From the NCBI GenBank assembly GCA_963853835.1, contig OY970834.1:28712365-28776364 (forward strand): a stretch of 64,000 nucleotides of DNA, read 5' to 3'. This DNA comes from Calendula officinalis. Taxonomy: Eukaryota; Streptophyta; Magnoliopsida; Asterales; Asteraceae. Of this stretch, positions 35,830 to 46,021 are shown piece after piece; positions within the stretch are counted from its first letter, which is position 1, and each line of letters opens with the position of its first letter. Both the position numbers and the translations under genes were made by a program. Below the pieces are notes generated by a model. The model searched no databases, was not told the DNA's origin, and saw nothing but the letters and a program-made list of their open reading frames with translations.

Positions 35830-37455
35830 TAATATAAACAAAAAATAATGGCCCTATAGGTATCCAAGAATCTATAAGAAGAAACAACTCTTGGGATCTA
35901 AGAAAATGTAATATAACAAGCACAATTTACCCGCGCGTTACCGCGGGGTGTTAAACTCTACAATTTAATTGGATGCCGAGATAAATTTTTATTTCAACAA
36001 ATTTTGATTTATGTAGTTTGTGGTTATTGCTATATAATGTGGTTTTGCATGATACTTATTTTAGTGTTATATTGTGTGCATCACGTTAGCCCAAAAAATC
36101 TTATCATAAATTTGAAAAGATCAAATTTGCTATTTTGAGAAATTTGCCGTTGGTTAACTCAAATTTGTATACGAAAAATGACTTAGTTTTCAAATTAAAA
36201 TATAATGCATCCTTATTTTAAAGGTAAGTTTTTTCATGCCAAATGTACCCAAGATTATAAAACTTTCATAAGGTTTGTCAATTTAAATCATAAAAAGAAT
36301 AATTCTAATTACATAGTTTATAATTTTAAAATAAAAAATTAGAAGATTATTGAAATTTATACAAAAAGTACTATTATTATGGACTATGGAGGGATTATTT
36401 TTAAATATATATCATATTCATTTAATAATAAAGAGAAAATAACAAAATTAAAAGACGGAGCAAAGGGAGCTGGCAAAATTAAAAAAGAAAATTGGAAGGA
36501 GGTGGTAAAAGAAAAAAGCAAAATTAGGAGCAAAATAAAAATATATGCGTAGAAGAAGGAGCTGGCAGAATAAAATGTATGCGGTGGAAGAGAGTTGAAC
36601 CTGGCACAAACATTTCAATATTTAGATGCCTTAATCAATTCAGCTAGAAAGAGAGTTTGTACTGTTTTCATTCTATTGCAATATAAACAAAAGAAATTCA
36701 GATGTGTTGGCTGAATTTTATTGGCTATGTTACTATTCATTTTAACTTAAATGTAATATTACTAATTTGACCCTTTCTCCTCATGCATTACATCGAAACG
36801 TATACATGTTACACGTCATATATAGATTTACGTTGAAATTATGCATGTATGGTTTTAGACATGAATGTGAGATAATTCAGGTCATGTATTTGCACATGTA
36901 ACCTTTTATCTAAACATAATAAAAAATCACTCATGATTTTAAGAAAAAAAGTTATGCTTCTACTTCTACATGCATCTTTTGGGTATTACGGATTCATGCA
37001 AAATTGCCTCCGTGCAATAAAAAGTTGTACGCTGGTCTGGGTTTAGCCATTTCTGCTCCTTATTACCAATATACATGCCCTTTTGGTTATCACTTCATTA
37101 TCCAGTGCCCATCTCTATGTATGTGTGTTCGACATCAAAAGTATATACAAACAAGCACCATAAATCCATTATCCCAACAAAAAAAAAAATCTCATCAGGA
37201 CTTTAGGCCATGTGTTAAATGTCTTTGTATGCGGTCATTATCTAAATATATGGACAAGAACAACGTCACTATAAATCTATAATGCATTATGCAACAAGTA
37301 GACAAATTATTTTCTAAATTAAATCATTGTTACATAACTGATCCCCAAACTCAGAAGTCAAAAAGATTATGTGCCTTTCTTTTGTGCAGAAGGGTGTTTG
37401 TTATGAAACAGAAACATGAAAAATAATATCTACTTAAAGAAAAAGGGAGAATAAA
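35830..37455. other. intergenic between MCM9 and DiT1, with relics
   Basis: A GC-rich hairpin at 35929-35950 (ACCCGCG...CGCGGGGT) in AT-rich DNA resembles a Helitron 3' terminus on the minus strand, although the end reads CTTG, not CTAG. At 36588-36660 (minus strand) a tRNA-like stretch (GCTGAATTGATTAAGGC, CAGGTTCAACTCT) looks like a SINE relic. The right end will include the DiT1 3' UTR. No gene was seen. Confidence 0.4.
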
Positions 37456-40400
37456 TCAATACAAGCCCAAAAACTTCCACCATGCACCCCCAATAACTGT
37501 CCAGATCACCGCGTTAATACAAGCCATAATGAACCCGATCCTAAATACATCTGGCAGCTCCACATATCCAGCTGTTGACAAAATTATATAAATAAATTAG
37601 TCACCCGAAATGAAACACTTTGACTTTTAAGGGCAAACCTATAACAGGCTTTCAAAACATACCTCCAAAATAAACTGCAGCTTGACCACTACTATAATGA
37701 GTTTGAGCACCAAATAAATTTGTATTATAAGCTAATGCAAGTGCAGCCAAAACACCGGGCACACCAGCTGCCAAATGCATAGCTAAAAAAGCAGAATATA
37801 AAGCTCCAACGTGGCCCGTTTGACTAGCAAACATATAATGGATTAAGAAATAAGCTCCTTGAAGAACACCAAAAGCAGCGGGCCAACTTAATGAAAAAGA
37901 TTGAAGAAATTTAGCAACACAATTAGACATCCATGTCACGATTCCAAGATTTGTTAATTGGCCCGCCATTCCAACAAGTACTGCAAACCAAGTCAAAGTG
38001 TCCCATGCTGACTTTTCACTTAAACAATCGTCCCAATTTAGTACGCCTAGTAATAATAGTACTGATAAACCCAACATTGCAGTTACAACACTTGGAATTC
38101 CAATTGAATCACTGCGAAAACAAGAAATCATTTTAGAAATTTTTATTTATTTATTTATGTTTTTTTTTTAATTTTCCATTTTGTTGGTCGTGTATAGGGG
38201 TGAAAACGAGCCAAGCCGTTCGTGAGCTATTCGGGATCGGCTCGTTAAAAGTTCGAAACGAGCCGAGCTTAAACGAGTATGAGCCGAGTTCGAGCTTAAC
38301 TAAGAGCTCGTTTATTAAACGAGCCCGAGCCCGAGCTTGATCCACTAAGATCGATTAGGCTCGCGAGCCTAAACGAGCACATATATATTAATTATTACAA
38401 AAATACAATTATATATTATATATTTTATACTTGTGTGTATGTATACTATACATATATATGTATATAACATAATATAAAAATGAAGTGCTTACATAATATA
38501 TTAAATATTATAATTAGATTAAAAAGTTTATATATTTTGTGTATATGGGAGCTTAAATTAGCCTAATCGAGCCGAGCCCGAACCTGCGAAAACCTAAACG
38601 AGCCGAGCCCGAGCTTTACATATAAGGCTCGAAACGAGCCGAGCTCGAGCTCGAGCTCCTTAAAACTTAAACGAGCTGAGCTCGAACCTAGTCGAGCTCG
38701 GGCTCGGCTCGGCTCATTTACACCCCTAGTCGTGTATTTTGGTGAAAGATCAAGGATTTTTAATATCAAATTATTATAGTAATCATAAAGTCTTTGCAAT
38801 CATAGTTAACTACTTAACCATTAACCCACATATATTTACATTTTACAATTTTCTTTTTAAAGAAAAAATATGGTTTGTGTCGACCCAACCTGACCCGTTT
38901 TCACAAGTACCAAAATTTTCATTTTTGACCCCAACCCATTTCAACCAGTACCAAAATTTACATGTTTGACCCCAACCCATTTCAACCAGTACCAAAATTT
39001 ACATGTTTGACCCCAACCCATTTCAACCGGTACCAAAATTTACATGTTTGACCCCAACCCATTTCAACCAGTACCAAAATTTACATGTTTGACCCCAACC
39101 CATTTCAACCAGTACCAAAATTTACATGTTTGACCCCAACCCAACTCAACCAGTACCAAAACTTACACGTTTGACCCTGACCCATTTCGACCCATTACCC
39201 AACCTGTTCATTTTGCCACTTTTAGTCAAATCAAAAACCTAGTAATTGACAAAAGATGACATACCCGAGTACCCAAAGGGAGACCGCAAAAATCATGGTA
39301 CCAATCATGACCCATTCATTGGTTGTAACGGGCCCCATGGCTTCAAGTCTTTTTGCAGCCATGGCAGGTGCATCTGGTGTATCTTTGGTTTCAGGAGGAT
39401 ATATTTTGTATAAAATAAATGGAGTAAGTAAAAGTGAAACAAAAGCAGGTAAACTAGCAGCTTTGAACCAAGAAACCCACGGGCTTGCAATTACTAAACC
39501 CAGTTCTTCAGCTAATTTTAAGCATAACAGGTTTTGGGCTGCAGCAGTTAGGAAAAGAGCACTAGAATTGCCAGCACACTGTCAAAATTCAGATAATAAT
39601 AAATTTATGAGAATCTGAAAAATGCAACATTAAATATAAATTTACTTGGTATTAAACTATTAATACATTAATTAATGAAATATTTCCTCTTGCTCCCACA
39701 AGAAGCCATACTTAATCACAAAATTAACAAATAATTTTAGTGTTTAGCTCAAAATATATACATGCATACATACATCACTGTAAAAACAGAAAAATTAATA
39801 GCTTTGTGCCTCACTTCTATACTTTTAGCATTAAAAATGGGCAACACAGTATGCAAATTCTAATGGCCATTAGTAACTAGACTAGAAGAATCTAATTCCT
39901 AAATTTCAAAATCAATTACAAATGTACGAATTAACCTGAAATTGAGACTGAATAAGATATGAACCCAATTTTTTCGAAGACGGATCATTAGGTTTACTTC
40001 CAGCTGAGAGTGACAAAGACTTAATAATCGGCAAAAACACACCGCCGGCCCTCGCCGTCGTACTTGGCATCGCCGGAGCAATCAAAGCCTCACTCAAAGT
40101 CAACCCATAAGATAAACCCAATGTACTCTTTCCCAACCATTTTACAAAATATGTCGCAATTCGATCCCCTAATCCAGTTTTCACAAATCCACGAGCGAAA
40201 AAGAAGGAAATTACAATTAACCAAATTACTTCATTAGTAAAGGCACTAAACGCCGTTGTGAATGTTAGGGTTTTGGTTACAATGGTGGTTGTAAGCCCTA
40301 ATAACGCCCACGCGCCGACGGGTAAGGGAGACAGAACAAGTCCGGCGATTGTAGAGACGAAAACTGATAAAAGTTGCCATGCCTGCGGGGTTACTTCAAC

Positions 40401-40733
40401 AGGTTTTGGGACAACGAAACGTACTAGTAAGCCGATCGCGAGTGAGAGTGCTAAAGGTACGATTTTTGCGCCTTGTAATTGTGGTTTTTGGATTTCGGTT
40501 GTTGAAGATGCTGATGCTGATGCTGAAATTGGTTTGATTGGTTTTGGGAGAGTACTGAAGAGTGAGGGTTTAGTGGTGGTGGTGGTGGTGAGGAAGAGAC
40601 GGCGCGGATTGGTGGCGGTTAGTGGTGGTGTTCGGAGGAAAGTGGTGCGCGGTGATGGTTTTGTGAGGTAACGAGATCGGAGGTGAAGAGAAGGAGGGCA
40701 GAAGGCAGTTGAGAAAAGCGCTGAAGCCTCCAT
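37456..40733 (-). CDS. DiT1: plastid 2-oxoglutarate/malate translocator
   Basis: Four exons in transcript order: 40733-39936, 39578-39265, 38111-37663, 37571-37456. The sum is 1677 nt, 558 aa. The first 85 or so residues are Ser/Thr/Pro/Ala-rich with few acids, a chloroplast transit peptide. The rest has about twelve hydrophobic spans of the DASS (Na_sulph_symp) family, with SSALFLTAAAQN, WEDC-like NWDDCL, TGHVGALYSAFLAMH and NTNLFGAQTHYSSG. The protein exchanges 2-oxoglutarate for malate across the inner envelope, supplying carbon skeletons for ammonia assimilation and photorespiration. DiT1 rather than DiT2 is chosen from the closing block (YVELPDVFRIGF...WWKFLGLY). Both ends look intact. 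The start at 40733 is the first ATG before the transit peptide. Intron 2 (38112-39264) carries a hAT MITE and a minisatellite, and a CCACCA array lies upstream. Confidence 0.95.
38195..38728. mobile_element. hAT-type MITE in DiT1 intron 2
   Basis: Ends are TAGGGGTGAAAACGAGCC and GGCTCATTTACACCCCTA. An 8-bp target duplication, GTCGTGTA, lies at 38187-38194 and 38729-38736. The 534-bp body is built of repeated CGAGCC/GAGCTCG words around an AT-rich centre, so the whole can fold back. It encodes no transposase. Confidence 0.92.
38893..39170. repeat. 41-bp minisatellite, about 7 copies, in DiT1 intron 2
   Basis: The phrase GTACCAAAATTTACATG recurs at 38948, 38989, 39030, 39071, 39112 and 39153, spacing 41 bp, with a diverged copy at 38907. 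The spacer word is TTTGACCCCAACCCATTTCA. Outer copies are more diverged than inner ones. Confidence 0.9.
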
Positions 40734-40879
40734 TGTCGATGGATTGAGAGAGGTTTGAGATTTGCAGAAATGGTGGGTGGCGGAAATTACGAAGATGATT
40801 CAGATGAATGAATCCGCCACATATTTTATTTTGTGTTGGCAAAGCCGTAGAATATGAATCTGTTTGCTGGTAATTAGTA

Positions 40880-41760
40880 AATTATATTAACGTAGTGTTT
40901 GTTTTTTTTTTTTTTTTTACCGAAAGTGTTTTTGAAGTCTTATGTCTGCAGGTGGGAAGATATTTTAGAAAAAAAAAACTATTTGTTTTTTGGAAGTCAG
41001 AAGATGAGAAAAAATCTTTTTGAGGTCTGCTTGGAGAAGACTTGGACCATAATCTTCCAAGACATTTTACCTAAACCTAAAAAAAAGTTTATCCACCACC
41101 ACATACCAACACTGCCACCCACCACCACCAACCACCACCTACCGCCACCACCAATTTCCGCATCCACCTAATGCCACTAGCACCCACCACATACCGCCAC
41201 AACCACGTACCGCCACCCACCACCATCCACCGCCACCACATACCACCACCACCACCATCTACCGCCACCACCACCACCACTATCTACCGCCACCACCCAC
41301 CACCACCACCACATACCGCCACAGCCACCCACCGCCACCCACACCCACCACCACCCACCGCCACCCACCACCATCTACCGCCACCGCCACCCACCACCAT
41401 CTACCGGCATCACCCACCACCATATACCACCACCATCCACCACCACCACCACATACCGCCACAACCACCACCGCCACCCACCACCATCTACCACCACACA
41501 CTGCCACAACCACCCACCGCCACCCACCACCATCTACCACCACCACCCACCACTATGTACTTCCACCACCACCCACTGCCACCACAACCCGCCACCACCC
41601 ACACAAATACTGTCACTTAATTTTTTTTTATTAACCTGCAGACATCAAAAAACAAACAATCTTCTTCTTATAAACTGCAGACGTTTGGTCCAAATCTTCT
41701 CTACAAATGTGGTCCGCAGACTGCAGATCTTCTACCTCTTCAAAAACAAACAGCACCTAA
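40880..41760. mobile_element. possible hAT-like element holding the CCACCA array
   Basis: The left part (TAGTGTTTGTTTTTTT, then GAAGTCTTATGTCTGCAG) and the inverted right part (AGGTGCTGTTTGTTTTTGAAG, later TGATGTCTGCAGG) are loosely inverted. No clean target duplication could be found, so the limits are uncertain. Confidence 0.35.
41092..41604. repeat. CCACCA/CCGCCA-rich array upstream of DiT1
   Basis: About 510 bp almost entirely of CCACCA, CCGCCAC and CATCTACCGCCAC units. It is open in several frames on both strands only because of its composition. On the DiT1 sense strand it reads GGTGGTGG and starts about 360 bp upstream of the DiT1 ATG. Confidence 0.92.
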
Positions 41761-42209
41761 GTGTTAAATTTAATTTATAAGTGGTCCCGCTTGCAGTAAT
41801 GAATGGATTAGAAGGGGGCTGGATGGATTCTCTATTTCCGGGTCGTAGACATATAAGTAGGAATAAATGGTAAGAAGAAATATAATTTCTCATATAATTA
41901 ATAGTATTATAGCTACATTTATTTTAGAGTTAATTACACAAATGGTCTTTTAAGATGATACCAGATTTCAAGTTTGGTCCTAAACTTTTAATTTCGACAA
42001 GTGTAATCCTTTATGTGTACCAATTTTCCAAGTTTGGTCCTTTAGGCCAAACGGTGTTAACTTTTTCTGTTAAGTCTCCCCATGTGCATTTAAGGGTATT
42101 TTCGTCTTTTTCCATTTACTTTTTACAGAAAATTAAAAATAACATATATGTACAACTATCCATGCATTAGTACATAGCCACTTTATACACACTTCATCTT
42201 CTTCCCTAA

Positions 42210-42569
42210 GGCTATCCGGTATGGGCACCACATGTGGTGGTGCCTTTGCCCGCCACATCATCTGCCACCTCAGCAACCACACCACACCCACACCACATCA
42301 TCTCTAGGAAATACCCACCACACCACACCACACCATTTTATTCTATTTAATTTTAAATAAGAATGAAAAGAAAATACCCACCAACCAATCACAAGCATCC
42401 ACCTCACCCCCATCTCACCCCACGCCCGTTTCCAGCCGTTGGCCAGACCCCATCTCCACCACGCCACCCTCCCACGCCGTTGGGGGATGGTGTTTGCTTT
42501 TTTTGCCACGCCGTGGCTAAGCCACCTTATCCCCACGCCACACCGGGCGTTGGCCCGTACCTCTCAGCC
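42210..42569. mobile_element. PIF/Harbinger-like MITE in the MULE left arm
   Basis: Ends are GGCTATCCGGTATGGGC and, inverted, GGCTGAGAGGTACGGGC. It is flanked by TAA on both sides (42207-42209, 42570-42572). The right arm of the MULE lacks this block (CTTCCCCCAAAATC), which shows the empty site. It is rich in CACCACACC words and non-coding. Confidence 0.8.
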
Positions 42570-42871
42570 TAAAAATCAAAACCCAAACATCCCTTCTTCC
42601 ATTTACTTTTTCTTCTCAATTCCTTCTTCTCTCTTTCTCCATTCTCTTTGGATCAAGATTTAAAGAATATGTTCTTTCTAGAAAAAGATTTAAATTTTAT
42701 AGTTTCTTGAAGAAATTATAGTTCTTGCAGTTTGGGGTTTCTTTTTATATCATTAATCATGCCCAAGAATCTGTTCGAAAAAATTGATTTTTTAGACTTT
42801 TAGTTGTCTTGAAGAAATTATCGTTTCTATGATTTGCAGTTTATATTTTATTTTATCAGTTATTGATGCTA

Positions 42872-43203
42872 ATGGCTGGGTCGTCATCATCATACTGGTG
42901 TTATAGATGCTGCCAATTCATCAATTTTCCGGCTAACACACAAGATTAACTTTTATTTTGCCCTGATTGCAACGGTGGATTTGTAGAGCAGATCGCTAAT
43001 CCGACCAGGTTGCCCGAATTTACACACCCGGACTCTTCACGGAGTCGTTTTCCGACAGAGGCTATCTACACAGTCGGAAACGAGCAACATAGCTCAACAC
43101 CAAGTCCTAGTCCGTCGGTGCTCCGGCGTGCTAGAAGGAACACCGTTGACCGCACATCGTTTAACCCAGTCATCGTTCTCCGGGGACAAAATACACCGAT
43201 GGT
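42872..43203 (+). pseudogene. captured fragment of a zinc-ribbon/RING E3 ligase gene
   Basis: From ATG 42872 it encodes MAGSSSSYWCYRCCQF, then FCPDCNGGFVEQI, then a Ser/Pro stretch and RRNTVDRTSFNPVIVLRG. Two CxxC pairs (CYRC, CPDC) with this spacing and the NPVIVLRG phrase are the N-terminal half of the RING1/RDUF-like plant E3 ubiquitin ligases. A TAA stop lies in frame between the two pairs (codon 26), and the RING-H2 domain itself is absent. The fragment was picked up by the MULE. The family is recognised from the N-terminal pattern. Confidence 0.75.
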
Positions 43204-44482
43204 AAAGTAAATCGCAGAAGGGGAAGTGGCGTAGCTGGTTTGGTGGTGGCGGCAGGTAATCTCCGACAATTCAACGGCTCAGTCCGGCGGACTTGCGGTA
43301 GTTACGAAATGAAGGGAGCTCAATCTCCGACTTCCATCGGAGGAAAAACCGTTGTAGAGGAGACGAATCAAACACTAATTTGCAAAATTGACGAGAAATT
43401 AAAGAAGAGGAATGGGGAAATCGATGAACGAGTGACTTTGAAAAAATTTGCAGAATTGATGGAATTTTTTTTTTGTTTATCTTGTTCTGGAGTGTCTCCA
43501 GCTCTCTGATCCAAAGAGAAAGGAGAAAGAGAGAATATGGAATTGAGAAGAAAAAGTGAAGGGAAGAAGAAGGGATGTTGGGGTTTTGATTTTGGGGGAA
43601 GAAGATGAAGTGTGTATAAAGTGGGTTTGTACCTAATGCATGGATAGTTGTACAAATATGTTGTTTTTAATTTTCTGTAAAAAGTAAATGGGAAAAGACA
43701 AATATACCCTCATGTGCATTGCACATGGGGAGACTTTACAGAAAAAGTTAACACCATTTGGCTTAAAGGACCAAACGTGCAAAATTGGTAGACATAAAGG
43801 ACTACACTTGTCGAAATTGAAAGTTTAAGACCAAACTTAAAATCTTGTATCATCTTAAAGGACCATTTGTGTAATTAACTCTTTATTTTAAGAGAAATAC
43901 AGTAGTATTTGCAGATACTATTTTTTCTTAGTTAAGTGCATATTATTTGTTTCGCTTATGATTATTTATTTGGTAGATAAGCGTTTAAATCAAGTAGAAT
44001 ATATAAGAAAAAATGAGTGGATTACACAATCTTATGATAAGTAGTAATATGAATTATTAAAAGTTTATCATTTATTACAAGTTCATTTTTTTATGTTCAT
44101 TAACATAATGTATAACGTAACGGTATCATCAAGCTTTAAGCCTCACATCTAAATTTATAATAATTAATCCCATTACTTTTTAAGGAAATCATTTTTTTCA
44201 AAAAAATTTGTTACAAAGTTTTCGTTTACATTTTGGTCAAAAGAATTCTTCTATTTGGTTTAAATAAAACTTTTCAAAAGACTTTTTTTTAATCACAATT
44301 GATTAGATTAGATTTAAAAGAATATTTTACATAGACGAGGAAGGCAAACGAACAACAAGCTACTGTTAGTCTTTTTTTTTTAATTGGATTTAGCACTAAT
44401 TCTTTTAACATAAAAATGAAAGAACTATTTACTATCCTATTTTACAGGATGCAAAACATGGTACAACAAAAGGAGTATCAGC

Positions 44483-44762
44483 TCATGACAGGTCAACAAG
44501 AACAAAAGCTTTAGCTTCAGAAAAGTCAAAGCCCGAGCCCGGGCCATATATTTCCATTGAGATAGAAACATGGAGGTGTTCTGAAACGGGCCGGTCATAC
44601 TGAAGCTTCTGTTGACTTTCCCTGTTAGCGGGGTTTGACCCGGTTGCTGAGATTGTGGATGATGATGGTTCAATTGCCCGATGACCAAAACTTGAGAAAT
44701 TTGTTGAAATGGAGAATTTGGAAATTATTTCTATTGCTGATTTTATTACCCAAGGCTTGTAA
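44483..44762 (-). pseudogene. unidentified gene fragment beside a SINE
   Basis: Minus-strand open stretch of about 93 codons starting GYKPWVIKSAIEIISKF and ending GFDFSEAKAFVLVDLS before a stop. Balanced composition suggests it was coding. It stops abruptly at the SINE at its 5' side, where any upstream part is missing. No family was recognised. Confidence 0.35.
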
Positions 44763-44965
44763 CCTAGTGGTATCCAAGAAGTATTTAAGGTGTTGCCCAT
44801 GACCTATTGGTCATGGGTTCAAGTCCCGTCGTGGACAAAAAGGTGGAAGGTTCGAGGGAAGGCATAATGTCCCTTGTGGATGTCACTGTCTAGGCTCGAA
44901 CCACTAACTTACTAACTAGCCGTTCAAATTAAAATAATAAAAGTAAAAATAAAAAAAATAAAAAA
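44753..44965 (+). mobile_element. tRNA-derived SINE
   Basis: Box A-like GTAACCTAGTGGTATCC, box B GGTTCAAGTCCC (44816-44827), a body with GGTTCGAGGGAAGGC, and an A-rich tail from about 44930. It has the same head type as the segments at 14405 and 14583. There is no coding capacity. Confidence 0.7.
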
Positions 44966-45657
44966 TGCTGATCTTATTAGGTGGGTCATGTGGTTTTGAT
45001 TATGTTGAAAATTAGAGGTGGAAAAATGTGTGGGCTGGGTAATGGTTGAGAATGGGTAATTATTGATGTGGGTTGGAATGGGTCAAACCGCTTTAGGTTG
45101 ACATGAAGCTTTTTTCCTTTTAATTTTTTAAATGGAAGACTGCATAACCTTTAATATTGATCCTTTGAGGTATGAAACTTTTTCATGTTTGCGACCAAAA
45201 TGAGGATTTCTTTTATCGATTTAGGAAAGTTCTCAGTTACTTTTTGGTTATGAAAATAACTGTAATATCTTAAACGGGTCACAAAAAAATATACACGCCA
45301 ATTGACTCATTCGTAAGTAAATGAGTTTAAATTGCCAGCTCTGCATGAGCGAAGGACCTACTTTTTTACATTTGATTTATGTTTGGCAGATACAGGAGGA
45401 AAACGAACAAATTAGTAAAACAAGCTTCTTAAGACTTTTAAGGTCAAACTTGTTTCAGTTGAAATCCGAAATTGATACCTAATTCCTCTACAAATTTAGC
45501 ATCAACAGTAGCAGTAAATTTGATAAAGCTCATGTTTCTCATTTATGATTCTTTACAAGATTTGAAAACACCATATAATTTACGGCGTTGAATTGAGGTT
45601 AAAAGTCAAACAGGGTGATATTGGGGACATGAGATATATAGGATGTGATTGTGGGAA
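44966..45657. other. intergenic, nothing recognised
   Basis: AT-rich spacer between the SINE and the copia element. Confidence 0.4.
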
Positions 45658-46021
45658 CCAATTGTAGTAGCTAATACTAATTTTCATCAAATAAAATACA
45701 ATATAATTGGGAAATGGCTAAAAAATACAAGATTGAAATAAGAATATGTAGAAACAAAGAAGAAACAAGTTTTGGTTGAGTCTCGTGAAATTCACGATCC
45801 CCTTAAAATAGATTCGTCGTCTATTTCCCAGGGTAAAACAACCGAGTAGTTTTATACTACCGAATATAATCCAAGCCCGAACACTTATCGAAAGTTTTTG
45901 TGTTTAAGGATCACTAAAAATTGGAGAGCATATGTGTGTGAGAATTCTTGGAGTGTAAGAAAGTCTAAGACTTTTTGGTGTGATTACAAATGAACCACAC
46001 ACATTCTATTTATAATAGAAA

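Larger units (their letters stand above)
41927..43881. mobile_element. Pack-MULE (Mutator-like) with long inverted arms
   Basis: It begins GAGTTAATTACACAAATGG and ends CCATTTGTGTAATTAACTC. A perfect 9-bp target duplication, TTTATTTTA, lies at 41918-41926 and 43882-43890, as in Mutator elements. The right arm is about 374 bp (43508-43881); the left arm is equivalent but interrupted by a 360-bp insertion. No MURA transposase is present; the middle carries a broken gene fragment. It is therefore non-autonomous. Confidence 0.93.

Noticed and set aside
38893..39170. Regularly spaced repeats that could suggest a CRISPR array
   Set aside because: Repeats are contiguous 41-bp units without unique spacers and lie in a plant intron; it is a minisatellite.
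41171..41620. Plus-strand open frame of 149 codons rich in Pro, Thr and His
   Set aside because: Pure translation of the CCACCA array; open in several frames on both strands.
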